Source of the DNA: Enterococcus_I eurekensis
GTDB lineage: Bacteria > Bacillota > Bacilli > Lactobacillales > Enterococcaceae
Direction of reading: 5' to 3'
Length of the DNA stretch: 40,985 nucleotides
Assembly: GCF_042654605.1 (NCBI RefSeq)
Contig: NZ_JBHSGT010000022.1
Location: forward strand, 1-40,985
Within the stretch, counting starts at the first letter, position 1, and each line of letters starts with the position of its first letter. The notes under the pieces are model-generated. The model was not told where the DNA came from. It saw only the letters and a program-made list of their open reading frames with translations, and ran no database searches. Below are positions 8,153-16,503 of this stretch, piece after piece. Both the position numbers and the translations under genes were made by a program.

Positions 8153-9034
8153 TTAAGCTTTGTTTGCTGAACCAAAGATTTCAATATGCTCTTCAGCATC
8201 TTTGATAATCGCTGCTTTACCAGCTGCTAATAATTTGCGAGGGTCAAAACCTTTACCTTCTAAATCTTTACCAGCTTCGATGTATTCGCGAGTTGCTTTA
8301 GCAAATGAAACTTGGAATTCTGTGTTAACGTTAACTTTAGAAACACCCATTGAGATTGCTTTTTGGATTTGTTCTACAGGAATACCTGAACCACCGTGTA
8401 ATACTAATGGTACTTCTCTTCCAGCAGCTGCTGAAACAGCATCTGAGATTGCTTGTAAATGATCGAAAGCTAATCCAGCCCAGTTTTCTGGGTAAGCACC
8501 GTGGATGTTACCAATTCCACATGCTAAGAAATCAATTCCTGTACCAACCATTTGTACACATTCGTCGATATCAGCTAATTCGCCAGAACCAATGATTCCG
8601 TCTTCTTCTCCACCGATTGAACCAACTTCACACTCAACAGAAATACCTTTTGCATGTGCTTTTTCTACAACGTCTTTAGCTAATTTTAAGTTTTCTTCAA
8701 ATGGTAAGTGAGAACCATCAAACATTACTGATGTGTATCCAGCTTCAATACACTCTAAAGCTGCTTCATATGAACCATGGTCTAAATGAATTGCAACTGG
8801 AACAGTGATGTTCATAGATTCCATTAAATCTGTCACCATGTGAACAACTAATTTGTAGCCACCCATGTATTTTGCAGCGCCCATAGATGTTTGGATTAAA
8901 ACAGGTGCTTGTTTAGCTTCAGCTGCTGCTAAAATCGCTTGTGTCCACTCTAAGTTGTTTGTGTTGTAAGCTCCTACTGCATATCCGCCTTTACGAGCTG
9001 CCTGTAAAATTTCAGTTCCTGATACTAATGGCAT
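8153..9034 (-). CDS. fba: Fructose-bisphosphate aldolase, class II
   Basis: A 293-residue zinc-dependent glycolytic aldolase that splits fructose 1,6-bisphosphate into dihydroxyacetone phosphate and glyceraldehyde 3-phosphate. Visible motifs are the zinc-binding HLDHGS, the second zinc region CGIGNIHG, the third in LVLHGGSGIP, and the phosphate-binding NVNTEFQ near the C-terminus. The ATG follows AGGAGG by about 8 bases. It is flanked by its own terminator and a 200-bp upstream region, so it is probably monocistronic and highly expressed. The fba-murZ-rho-rpmE order is conserved in Bacillus relatives. Confidence 0.96.
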   Translation of the reverse strand: MPLVSGTEILQAARKGGYAVGAYNTNNLEWTQAILAAAEAKQAPVLIQTSMGAAKYMGGYKLVVHMVTDLMESMNITVPVAIHLDHGSYEAALECIEAGYTSVMFDGSHLPFEENLKLAKDVVEKAHAKGISVECEVGSIGGEEDGIIGSGELADIDECVQMVGTGIDFLACGIGNIHGAYPENWAGLAFDHLQAISDAVSAAAGREVPLVLHGGSGIPVEQIQKAISMGVSKVNVNTEFQVSFAKATREYIEAGKDLEGKGFDPRKLLAAGKAAIIKDAEEHIEIFGSANKA

Positions 9035-9187
9035 AATTAATTCCTCCTAGTTTTCACTAAACTTTTATTGTCAAGAATTTTGATTCCTAACTAACACGTT
9101 CATTTTAGCAAAGTTTCATTCTTTTTACTAGTCAAACAAGAAACTTTACTTGTTTTTTCATAATTCGCTTTACATTCTTATTTAACG

Positions 9188-9230
9188 AATAAAAAACGCT
9201 TGAAATCAATTGATTTAAGCGTTTTTTATT
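9188..9230 (-). terminator. Intrinsic terminator after glnA
   Basis: A near-perfect inverted repeat (AAAAAACGCTT ... AAGCGTTTTTT with an inner TGAAATCAATTGATTT) directly downstream of the glnA stop codon on the minus strand. Confidence 0.85.
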
Positions 9231-9235
9231 CCTGT

Positions 9236-10576
9236 TTAATAAAGCTCCAAATATTGTTCACGTTCCCATTCAGAAACCGTTTGACGATAAGCTGCCCATT
9301 CCATACGTTTTGCTTCATTAAAGTTACCATAAATATGATGACCCAGTGCTTCAATCATGACTGGATCTTTTCGTAGTGCTTTAATGGCATTATGAATGGT
9401 TGATGGGAGATCATAGATTTGAGCGGCTTCACGTTCTTCCATTGTCATCACGTAAATATTACGATCCACAGCGGGTGGTGGTGTTAACTCCCGACGAATT
9501 CCATCTAACCCTGCTTCTAATAAAACAGCCATTGCCAAATAAGGATTGGCCGTTGGATCAACCGAACGTAATTCTAACCGAGTCGATAATCCTCTCGCCT
9601 CTGGAATGCGGATTAAGGGCGAACGGTTATGCCCCGACCAAGCCACATATACGGGTGCCTCAAATCCTGGAACTAAACGTTTATATGAGTTCACCGTTGG
9701 GTTACAAACAGCAGTAAAGGCACGCGCATGCTCTAAAAGGCCTGCCATAAATTGATAGGCTATTTCACTTAACTGCATCTCACCGTCTTCATCGAAAAAG
9801 ACATTTTTATTTCCTTTGAATAAGGACATATTACAGTGCATGCCTGAACCGGCGATTCCATACATTGGTTTTGCCATAAAAGTCGCATGTAAACCATGTT
9901 TACGAGCAATCGTTTTAACAACCAATTTAAATGTTTGAATATTATCACACGCCTCAACGACATCGGCATATTTAAAATCAATCTCATGTTGTCCCGGTGC
10001 GGTTTCATGGTGAGAAGCTTCCACTTCAAAGCCCATTTTTTCTAATTCTAAAACAATATCACGTCGGCAATTTTCACCTAAGTCAGTTGGAGAGAAATCG
10101 AAATAGCCACCTTTGTCATTCAAATCCATTGTAATCTCACCATTTTCATCCAATTTGAATAAGAAAAATTCAGGTTCAGGACCTAAGTTAAATGAGGTGA
10201 AGCCTAATGCTTTCATATTTTTTAGATTTCGTTTTAAGTTTCCACGAGGGTCACCTGCAAATGGCGTACCATCTGGATTGTAAATATCACAAATTAAGCG
10301 TGCGACTTTTCCATGTTCACTTTCCCATGGAAAAATTAACCAAGTCGATAAATCCGGATACAAGTACATATCGCTTTCTTCAATTCGTACAAATCCTTCA
10401 ATTGAAGAACCATCAAACATCATTTTATTGTTTAATACCTTTGTTAACTGACTAATTGGTACTTCAACGTTTTTAATCGTTCCCATAATATCAGTAAACA
10501 TGAGTCGTAAAAAACGAACATTTTGTTCTTGGGCATTTTTTTCAATTTCAGCTATCGTGTACTCTACTCTTGGCAT
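9236..10576 (-). CDS. glnA: Glutamine synthetase, GSI-alpha type
   Basis: A 446-residue enzyme making glutamine from glutamate, ammonia and ATP. Motifs include the beta-grasp start DIMGTIKNVEVP, MFDGSSIEGF, the metal and ATP site GPEPEFFLF, HHETAPGQHEIDF, the glutamate site around GSGMHCNMSL, and NPYLAMA. Length and the lack of the GSI-beta insertion fit the Firmicute form that is controlled by feedback and GlnR rather than by adenylylation. The gene follows glnR by 36 bp and shares its promoter and GlnR box. Confidence 0.97.
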   Translation of the reverse strand: MPRVEYTIAEIEKNAQEQNVRFLRLMFTDIMGTIKNVEVPISQLTKVLNNKMMFDGSSIEGFVRIEESDMYLYPDLSTWLIFPWESEHGKVARLICDIYNPDGTPFAGDPRGNLKRNLKNMKALGFTSFNLGPEPEFFLFKLDENGEITMDLNDKGGYFDFSPTDLGENCRRDIVLELEKMGFEVEASHHETAPGQHEIDFKYADVVEACDNIQTFKLVVKTIARKHGLHATFMAKPMYGIAGSGMHCNMSLFKGNKNVFFDEDGEMQLSEIAYQFMAGLLEHARAFTAVCNPTVNSYKRLVPGFEAPVYVAWSGHNRSPLIRIPEARGLSTRLELRSVDPTANPYLAMAVLLEAGLDGIRRELTPPPAVDRNIYVMTMEEREAAQIYDLPSTIHNAIKALRKDPVMIEALGHHIYGNFNEAKRMEWAAYRQTVSEWEREQYLELY

Positions 10577-10612
10577 AATTCATTCCATCCTCTATATTTT
10601 AGATTTTTACGC

Positions 10613-10987
10613 TTAAATTCTTGTATTTTTCTGGAAGGGGTTTGTTTGTGACAATCCACCTTGTGATAATATCTCATCATAAAAAATACGACGAACATCA
10701 TTATCCGTTAACTGTTGTTTTGCTTTTGTTTCATTTTCTACTTTTTTTAATTCATAAAGTTTTTTTATACCCGCCATATTCAAACCATCAGACAAATAGT
10801 CTTTAATCTCCAGCAAAACGTCAATATCTTTCAAAGAATACATGCGTCGATTGCCTTCGCTTCTTTCTGGATGGATTAAATCTTGTTCCTCATAATAACG
10901 AATTTGTCGCGCGGTAAGGTCGGTTAATTTCATCACTGTACCAATTGGAAAAACAGACATTGAACGACGAAGTTCCTTTTCTTGCAT
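10613..10987 (-). CDS. glnR: MerR-family nitrogen repressor GlnR
   Basis: A 124-residue repressor with an N-terminal winged helix (VFPIGTVMKLTDLTARQIRYYEEQDLI...RMYSLKDIDVLLEIKDYL) and a C-terminal tail that in GlnR senses feedback-inhibited glutamine synthetase. The start MQEKELRRSM matches the family. The ribosome binding site (GTAGGAT) is modest. Gene order glnR-glnA and a consensus GlnR box upstream show the standard autoregulated operon. Confidence 0.95.
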   Translation of the reverse strand: MQEKELRRSMSVFPIGTVMKLTDLTARQIRYYEEQDLIHPERSEGNRRMYSLKDIDVLLEIKDYLSDGLNMAGIKKLYELKKVENETKAKQQLTDNDVRRIFYDEILSQGGLSQTNPFQKNTRI

Positions 10988-11032
10988 TGAGCATCCTACT
11001 TTCTTAAAGATTGATTAGATGACTATAAAAAA

Positions 11033-11061
11033 AATATACCAAGTCAAAAAGCAGTTGTCAA
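11033..11061 (-). promoter_or_regulatory. glnRA promoter
   Basis: On the minus strand a perfect -35 TTGACA (11056-11061) and -10 TATATT (11033-11038) are separated by exactly 17 bp, about 45 bp upstream of the glnR start codon. Confidence 0.8.
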
Positions 11062-11068
11062 CCACCTA

Positions 11069-11085
11069 TGTTAGGTTTCCTTACA
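11069..11085 (-). promoter_or_regulatory. GlnR operator
   Basis: TGTTA-N7-TTACA fits the GlnR/TnrA consensus TGTNAN7TNACA exactly and is itself palindromic. It lies just upstream of the glnRA -35 element, where GlnR binding represses the operon when glutamine is plentiful. I saw no second box between the promoter and the gene. Confidence 0.85.
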
Positions 11086-11230
11086 TGAAATAAAAAATTT
11101 TTTTTCCATAGCTAAAAAAATGGCGTAAAAAGAGCTGCTTTTCAACTATTTAGCTTAGAAAAATAAAATGGAGCAACTTCACTTTTTGGCAGTTTAAATC
11201 TTGTTGATTTTTGTTAGTAGAAATTTTTTC

Positions 11231-11272
11231 AAAAAAAAAAAAAAAACAGGACTGCGATTTTGACACAGTCCT
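11231..11272 (-). terminator. Intrinsic terminator of the miaA-hflX transcript
   Basis: A minus-strand hairpin with arms AGGACTG/CAGTCCT is followed by 16 uninterrupted T (an A16 tract at 11231-11246 on +). A second imperfect hairpin (GAGAGCAAA ... TTTGCTCTT) lies between it and hflX. The rest of the 373-bp glnR-hflX gap holds only the glnRA promoter and operator; I see no gene in it. Confidence 0.85.
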
Positions 11273-11360
11273 AGTCTTATACTTATTTAATTGATAAATA
11301 TCTTTTAGTTCGAAACAAGAGCAAAATGACTTTTACAATTTGCTCTCTTGATATTGTTTT

Positions 11361-12614
11361 TTATTCCGTACTTTCCATACGACGAATCGCTATCGACTGT
11401 GGGAAAGCAAATCCTTTTAAGAAATAGACTTGTTCGTCTTCATTAAATTCAGAAGACAGCAACAACGTCTCCCTTTGCAGCTGATTTAATAGTTTTCCTT
11501 CATCGGGACCTAAGTTTAATGTGTAAGGCTGTAAAATTTCCATAATTTTTAATTTAATCGCTTGGCTTAATTGTTCTTTCCCACGTGTCGTTTTCGCAGA
11601 AATTAAAACACTCGGAAATAACGTTGGAACAAAGAGTAATGGATTGGCAATTTTATCTGATTTATTATAAATTGTTAAAACAGGAATCGCGCCTAAGTCT
11701 AGCTCCTCCATTAATTTCGTAACCGTTTCTTCATGTTGTTGTCGGTTCTCTGAACTAGCGTCGACAACGTGTAGTAAAAGATCCATCCCTTTACTCTCTT
11801 CTAGCGTTGAATGAAAAGCATCGATTAATTGCGTCGGTAAATCTTGAATAAACCCAACGGTATCCGTTAACGTCACCTCTAACCCTTCTGGTAAGCGCCA
11901 TTTTTTCGTTAAAGGATCAAGTGTCGCAAATAATTGATCTTCCTCGAACGTTTGGGCTTGAGTTAAGATATTTAGAATCGTTGATTTTCCAGCATTCGTA
12001 TAACCGATTAAACCAATCTGGAAAACTTCATTATCTTGACGTTTTTGACGCGTTCGATTTCTATGCGCTTCAACTTCTTTTAACTCTCTTTTGATAATGG
12101 TAACTTTGTTGCGGATATGACGACGATCAGTCTCTAGTTTGGTTTCCCCTGGCCCTCTCGTTCCAATCCCTCCGCCTAAACGCGAAAGCATTTTTCCTTG
12201 ACCCATTAGTCGTGGCAATAAATATTCTAATTGCGCCAATTCAACCTGTAGTTTCCCCTCTTTTGAACGGGCACGCATCGCAAAAATATCTAAAATTAAC
12301 TGAACACGATCAATCACTGCGATACCTAATTCATCGCCAATAATTTGACTTTGGCGCGGTGTCAATTCATGATTGAAAATCACTAATTGCGCTTCGTGAA
12401 GCTCAATTAATTGTTTTAGTTCTTCGATTTTCCCTTTACCAACAACCGTTTTACGATCAATTTGCGGACGCTTTTGACTTAACGAAAATACTACTTCCCC
12501 TTTAGCCGTCTTCGTTAAGTTTTTTAACTCAAGCATTGATTCTTCAAAATATTGATAGTTTATTTCGGTCTCAACGCCAACTAAAATGACGCGTTCTTGC
12601 ATTTCTTCGCTCAT
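11361..12614 (-). CDS. hflX: Ribosome-associated GTPase HflX
   Basis: A 417-residue protein with the HflX N-terminal domain (up to about 190, including ELTPRQSQIIGDELGIAVIDR and the Gly-rich linker GGIGTRGPGETKLE), then the G domain with G1 GYTNAGKST, G3 DTVGFIQDLP and G4 NKSD. HflX binds the 50S subunit and rescues or splits stalled ribosomes, including drug-stalled ones in some species. Its start overlaps the miaA stop (ATGA), so the two are translationally coupled, a widespread pairing. Confidence 0.95.
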   Translation of the reverse strand: MSEEMQERVILVGVETEINYQYFEESMLELKNLTKTAKGEVVFSLSQKRPQIDRKTVVGKGKIEELKQLIELHEAQLVIFNHELTPRQSQIIGDELGIAVIDRVQLILDIFAMRARSKEGKLQVELAQLEYLLPRLMGQGKMLSRLGGGIGTRGPGETKLETDRRHIRNKVTIIKRELKEVEAHRNRTRQKRQDNEVFQIGLIGYTNAGKSTILNILTQAQTFEEDQLFATLDPLTKKWRLPEGLEVTLTDTVGFIQDLPTQLIDAFHSTLEESKGMDLLLHVVDASSENRQQHEETVTKLMEELDLGAIPVLTIYNKSDKIANPLLFVPTLFPSVLISAKTTRGKEQLSQAIKLKIMEILQPYTLNLGPDEGKLLNQLQRETLLLSSEFNEDEQVYFLKGFAFPQSIAIRRMESTE

Positions 12615-13543
12615 TCTTCTTTCGCTCCTTTCAACCAGTTTTTAATTTCAAATTCAATTGTATTCACTTCGTTCGGTTTTTGAACTAAATCGAACCAATG
12701 AGGCTGCATCCGATTTCTAAACCACGTTAATTGCCGTTTCGCATAACGTCTAGAATGAAGTTGAATTGTTTCAATTACCGACTCTAATGAAGCTTCGCCA
12801 TTAAAATAAGGTTTAAATTCTTGATAGCCAATTCCCAAAGCACCTTGACTATCTGGATGCTTTGTTAATAAATATCCGGCTTCTTCTTCTAGACCTTGAT
12901 CCAACATTTGATGCACCCGTTGATTGATTCGTTGATATAAAAGTGCTCGTTGCGTTGATAAACCTATTAAAAAATCATCATACAATTTCTCTGGTTCTTT
13001 TTCCGGCATTAAAATACTTTTCCCGGTTATTTCAAAAACTTCTAAGGCACGAACGACTTTACGAACATTGTTTAAATGAATCGCTTGTGCAGCTAAAGGA
13101 TCACGTTCTTTTAATAATTCCCACAGAGCCTCCTTACCATGCGTCTGCTCATAGGCTTCATATTTTTTGCGAACTTCCGGTTGCACATCGCTAGATTTCT
13201 TTCCTAATTGGTAGTCGTAGATGAGACTTTGAACATACAATCCTGTTCCTCCAACGATAATTGGCAACTTGCCTTTAGCTGTGATTTCGTCAATTTTTTG
13301 ACGAGCATCTACTTGAAAGCGAGCAACCGAATAGGCATCCTCTAATTCACAAATATCTAATAGATGATGAGTAATCCCTTGGGCTTCTTCTGACGTTACT
13401 TTGGCTGTCCCAATATCCAATCCGCGATACACTTGCATCGAATCGGCATTAATCACTTCGCCATTAAATTTTTGCGCTAATTCAATACTTAACGCTGTCT
13501 TACCTACCGCAGTCGGTCCGACAATGACTATTATTTTTTTCAT
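12611..13543 (-). CDS. miaA: tRNA dimethylallyltransferase MiaA
   Basis: A 310-residue enzyme that adds an isopentenyl group to A37 of tRNAs reading UNN codons. Motifs are the P-loop GPTAVGKT near residue 9, the substrate region INADSMQVYRGLDIGTAK, HHLLDI, GGTGLYVQ, and the C-terminal tRNA contact region SRRYAKRQLTWFRN. Length is typical. The ribosome binding site (AGTGAGAT) is weak. It is followed directly by hflX and preceded by a small membrane-protein gene 32 bp upstream, so all three are likely one transcript. Confidence 0.96.
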   Translation of the reverse strand: MKKIIVIVGPTAVGKTALSIELAQKFNGEVINADSMQVYRGLDIGTAKVTSEEAQGITHHLLDICELEDAYSVARFQVDARQKIDEITAKGKLPIIVGGTGLYVQSLIYDYQLGKKSSDVQPEVRKKYEAYEQTHGKEALWELLKERDPLAAQAIHLNNVRKVVRALEVFEITGKSILMPEKEPEKLYDDFLIGLSTQRALLYQRINQRVHQMLDQGLEEEAGYLLTKHPDSQGALGIGYQEFKPYFNGEASLESVIETIQLHSRRYAKRQLTWFRNRMQPHWFDLVQKPNEVNTIEFEIKNWLKGAKEE

Positions 13544-13575
13544 CTAATATCTCACTTTATTTTTCTTGTTATTGA

Positions 13576-14094
13576 TTAAAATGTTTTTGAAAATAAAGAC
13601 ATGGGTTCTTTTGTCATTTTCTTCAATTGTATTTTGCGCTCATAAATCATCTCGGTAATTTTATCAGATAATTGCTCCATAATGACACGTCCACCTCGGA
13701 ACGTATAGCCACCAATTGCAATTGTCTCTTCTGGCGAAAGTACCGCCTTACGCATCGAAATTTGTTTGAAAAATTCTTCTAAAAAATGATTAGGCAAATA
13801 AAAACTATTATGAGCGGCATAAGATTGTAAATAGACGTAGTCATCCACAGTAATATAACAATCATCAAATGCATCAAAGCTTACATATTTATCCATCAGC
13901 AAGATGCGTTTTTCTAAAATTTCCATGACTTTTTGGTTCAGAGTAATCAGCGTTTCAATTTCGCGAACTTTATGCATCATCAGACGGTCTCTTTGCTCTC
14001 TTTGATGACGTAAACGCATATATAAGTAAAATGCTAACCCGACTAACAGGCCCCCGACAATCACACCACTTAGGCTTGCAATAAACATTGACAT
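13576..14094 (-). CDS. Unidentified small protein with an N-terminal membrane anchor
   Basis: A 172-residue protein with one N-terminal transmembrane helix (residues about 4-26), an Arg-rich cytoplasmic side (MRLRHQREQRDR), a helical or coiled segment (about 30-70), and a soluble C-terminal part with aromatic and acidic residues (FDAFDDCYITVDDYVYLQSY). I do not recognise a named family. The start at 14094 follows AAGGGGTGG by about 8 bases; a second ATG two codons in is possible. It lies 32 bp upstream of miaA and is divergent from clpP, so it appears to be the first gene of a miaA-hflX operon. No function is proposed. Confidence 0.8.
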   Translation of the reverse strand: MSMFIASLSGVIVGGLLVGLAFYLYMRLRHQREQRDRLMMHKVREIETLITLNQKVMEILEKRILLMDKYVSFDAFDDCYITVDDYVYLQSYAAHNSFYLPNHFLEEFFKQISMRKAVLSPEETIAIGGYTFRGGRVIMEQLSDKITEMIYERKIQLKKMTKEPMSLFSKTF

Positions 14095-14165
14095 TTCAAC
14101 TATCCACCCCTTTACTTATCTTTATTCATTCTAACATATTTTGATTTTTTTATTCAGTTTTTTTA

Positions 14166-14182
14166 TTTGACCTTTATTGACC
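14166..14182 (+). promoter_or_regulatory. CtsR operator overlapping the clpP promoter
   Basis: Read on the minus strand this is GGTCAAT-AAA-GGTCAAA, a tandem heptad matching the CtsR consensus (R/GGTCAAA-NAN-R/GGTCAAA) with one deviation. It covers the clpP -35 hexamer, so the repressor of class III heat-shock genes would block RNA polymerase directly. Confidence 0.85.
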
Positions 14183-14195
14183 TTGGGGTTATACT
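14167..14195 (+). promoter_or_regulatory. clpP promoter
   Basis: TTGACC (14167-14172) and TATACT (14190-14195) are 17 bp apart. The untranslated leader is then about 90 nt. The divergent 172-residue protein gene starts about 70 bp away on the other side. Confidence 0.7.
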
Positions 14196-14292
14196 TTATC
14201 TAGCTAAATAAAGATTTATTCTATTTAATTCACGGTAGGTATGTTATGCTATTAGTGAAATTTAGCAAAATTAAAAAGGAGGATTATTTCCT

Positions 14293-14874
14293 ATGAATTT
14301 AATTCCAACAGTCATCGAACAATCATCTCGCGGTGAAAGAGCTTATGACATCTACTCACGTTTACTAAAAGACCGCATCATTATGCTAAGTGGTCAAGTA
14401 ACAGACGATTTAGCAAACACAATCATTGCCCAACTACTATTCTTAGATGCGCAAGATTCTGAAAAAGATATTTACTTGTACATCAATTCTCCTGGTGGTA
14501 GCGTAACGGCAGGTTTGGCTATTTTTGATACAATGAACTTCGTTAAAGCCGATGTCCAAACAATTGTAATGGGTATGGCTGCATCAATGGGTAGTTTCTT
14601 ATTAGCGGCTGGTACAAAAGGCAAACGCTTTGCTTTGCCAAACGCAGAAGTAATGATTCACCAACCATTAGGCGGTGCTCAAGGACAAGCAACTGAAATC
14701 GAAATCGCTGCCCGTCACATTTTAAAAACACGTGATCGCTTAAATAAAATCTTAGCTGAACGTACAGGTCAGCCAATCGAGGTCATTGAAAAAGATACAG
14801 ACCGCGATAACTTCATGTCTGCTGAAGAAGCAAAAGCATACGGCTTAGTCGATGAAGTAATGGTAACAAGATAA
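14293..14874 (+). CDS. clpP: ATP-dependent Clp protease proteolytic subunit
   Basis: A 193-residue serine protease of the ClpXP and ClpCP complexes. The catalytic triad is visible: Ser in GMAASMGSFLLAAG (about 97), His in VMIHQPLGG (about 122), and Asp in DTDRDNFM (about 171). The N-terminal axial-loop start NLIPTVIEQSSRGERAYDIY is typical. The ATG follows a consensus AAAGGAGG. It is controlled by the CtsR operator upstream and is monocistronic, with a strong terminator. A SpxH-like adaptor for this protease is encoded at 23994-24629. Confidence 0.98.
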   Translation: MNLIPTVIEQSSRGERAYDIYSRLLKDRIIMLSGQVTDDLANTIIAQLLFLDAQDSEKDIYLYINSPGGSVTAGLAIFDTMNFVKADVQTIVMGMAASMGSFLLAAGTKGKRFALPNAEVMIHQPLGGAQGQATEIEIAARHILKTRDRLNKILAERTGQPIEVIEKDTDRDNFMSAEEAKAYGLVDEVMVTR

Positions 14875-14881
14875 TCAAAAG

Positions 14882-14919
14882 AACCACTCGCTATTTTATC
14901 GATAGTGAGTGGTTTTTTT
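14882..14919 (+). terminator. Intrinsic terminator of clpP
   Basis: A perfect hairpin (AACCACTCGCTAT ... ATAGTGAGTGGTT, one G-U pair) followed by seven T, 7 bp after the stop codon. Confidence 0.9.
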
Positions 14920-14963
14920 ACAGGATCTAAACTTAGCACAATTTATAAATGACTTGAGAAATC

Positions 14964-15004
14964 AAAAAATCGATTAGCAGGAACTCTCCCGCTAATCGAT
15001 TTTT
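14964..15004 (-). terminator. Intrinsic terminator downstream of the 6-phospho-beta-glucosidase gene
   Basis: Perfect arms AAAATCGATTAGC/GCTAATCGATTTT with a 12-base loop and A/T runs on both sides. On the minus strand it follows the end of the 43-residue ORF by 2-3 bp. It could also back up clpP termination. Confidence 0.8.
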
Positions 15005-15005
15005 G

Positions 15006-15137
15006 TTATTTATCGGCAAATAATTTCGTTAAGAAACTTTCAATTTGCGTTTGTGTCGCAAAAACAGCATTACTTTGTTTTTGCATGACTGCAAAGAAAA
15101 TTTGAGAAACATTATTTTGCTCCTCTTTCAAATCCAT
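15006..15137 (-). CDS. Possible 43-residue ORF overlapping the end of the glucosidase gene
   Basis: A minus-strand ATG at 15135-15137, inside the last codons of the glucosidase gene and in another frame, opens 43 codons to a TAA at 15006-15008, just before the terminator. The peptide starts MDLKEEQNNV and ends ESFLTKLFADK; it is amphipathic and alpha-helical in look. An AGAGGAG motif lies inside it and could serve an internal start. It fills almost the whole space between the glucosidase stop and the terminator, so it is either a translationally coupled small gene or the 3' end of a lost gene. Confidence 0.35.
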   Translation of the reverse strand: MDLKEEQNNVSQIFFAVMQKQSNAVFATQTQIESFLTKLFADK

Positions 15138-16503
15138 GATTATTAATCACTGCTTTCATCCAGTAACTACTTGCTTTATCTGAGCGTCGATAGTTATCAT
15201 CGCGGTTAATGCGGTAATAACCATAGCGATTTTTATAAGCATTTAACCATGACCAGCAATCAGAAAACGTCCACATATGATAACCAAAACAATTACTGCC
15301 TTCTTCAATGGCTTGCGCAAGGTACTCTAGATGTTCTTCTAAAAATTCAATTCGGTAATCATCTTGAATGATTCCATTTTCATCCATAAACTTCTCTTCA
15401 CCTTCAACACCCATGCCATTTTCAGAAATGAACCAAGGCATATTACCATAATCGTTTTTCATACGCATCGCTATCGTATAAATTCCTTCTGGGAAGATTT
15501 CCCATCCACGGTGAGGATTGATACGCTTTTCAGGCCAGTTATAACCACGGGCCCAGGCACCAGGTGATTGTGCTGGGAATACTGGATTCTCAACTGCTTG
15601 TACACGCAATGGCTGATAGTAGTTTACACCAACAAAATCAACAATATTATCTTCAAATATTTTGCGATCGCCTTCTTCAACTTGTGGCAATAAATCACTC
15701 TCGCGGAACATTTCAATCAATTCTTCTGGGAAGTAACCTAAAACTACCGTATCAACGAAGCTACGAATATATATTAAATCTGCTTTATGACGTGCTTCTT
15801 GATCGGCTGGCTCATCACTTTTGGCGTAAACTGGTGATAAGTTTAAGATGATACCAATTTGTCCATCGTTATGCGGATTGTTTTTATAGGCTTCAACCGC
15901 CTGAGCATGAGCTAACATCGTATGGTAACCCACTTGAATCGCCCGTTTGAAGTCACGAACTTTCGGCCAGTGTGCATCACCCATGTAACCACATTCAATA
16001 TGAACTAACGGCTCATTAAAAGTTGCCCATTTTTTAACTAAATCACCAAATTGTTCAAACGCTGTTTTAGCATAAAAAGCAAAATGATCGACTGATTCTC
16101 TTGCTTCCCAACCACCTTTTTCCATTAACCACCAAGGCATGTCAAAGTGAAACAAGTTGATAATCGGCTCAACACCGTTATTGATCATTTCTTGAAAATA
16201 ATCACGGTAAAAGGCTACTGCTTTTGGATTTAAGGTTTTTCCATCAGGTAACAAACGTGTCCACGCAATTGATGTACGATACGAATTCATATCCATTTTT
16301 TTCATTAAAGCAACATCTTCTTTGTATTGATAGTAGATGTTTGATGTATCGTTTGGTCCAACTTGATCGAAAAATAATTCCGGCTCCATTTCAAACCATC
16401 TATCCCAAGTCGACGGACTCTTACCATCAACTAGTGCGGCTCCTTCAGTTTGTGGAGCCGATGTTGCTGCACCCCATAAAAAATCTTTTGGAAATTCAAT
16501 CAT
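15112..16503 (-). CDS. 6-phospho-beta-glucosidase, glycoside hydrolase family 1
   Basis: A 463-residue GH1 enzyme that cleaves phosphorylated beta-glucosides such as cellobiose 6-phosphate after PTS uptake. The N-terminus DFLWGAATSAPQTEG, the acid/base Glu in TFNEP (about residue 164) and the nucleophile in ISENGMG (about 361) are intact, and the tail has the usual WTFSDCWSWLNAYKNRYG. The ATG follows AGGAGGATTGAGGAAAG. No PTS genes are adjacent; upstream lies only a decayed YitT-like gene, so its transport partner must be elsewhere or lost. The 6-phospho specificity is inferred from subfamily resemblance. Confidence 0.9.
   Translation of the reverse strand: MIEFPKDFLWGAATSAPQTEGAALVDGKSPSTWDRWFEMEPELFFDQVGPNDTSNIYYQYKEDVALMKKMDMNSYRTSIAWTRLLPDGKTLNPKAVAFYRDYFQEMINNGVEPIINLFHFDMPWWLMEKGGWEARESVDHFAFYAKTAFEQFGDLVKKWATFNEPLVHIECGYMGDAHWPKVRDFKRAIQVGYHTMLAHAQAVEAYKNNPHNDGQIGIILNLSPVYAKSDEPADQEARHKADLIYIRSFVDTVVLGYFPEELIEMFRESDLLPQVEEGDRKIFEDNIVDFVGVNYYQPLRVQAVENPVFPAQSPGAWARGYNWPEKRINPHRGWEIFPEGIYTIAMRMKNDYGNMPWFISENGMGVEGEEKFMDENGIIQDDYRIEFLEEHLEYLAQAIEEGSNCFGYHMWTFSDCWSWLNAYKNRYGYYRINRDDNYRRSDKASSYWMKAVINNHGFERGAK

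Noticed and set aside
11142..11195. Minus-strand reading PKSEVAPFYFSKLNS in the glnR-hflX gap, resembling the end of a protein
   Set aside because: Only about 20 codons with a stop close upstream, no start or ribosome binding site, and no family I recognise; could be chance in AT-rich DNA.
11231..11246. A16 homopolymer as a phase-variable tract
   Set aside because: It is the T run of the miaA-hflX terminator and lies outside any coding region or promoter spacer.
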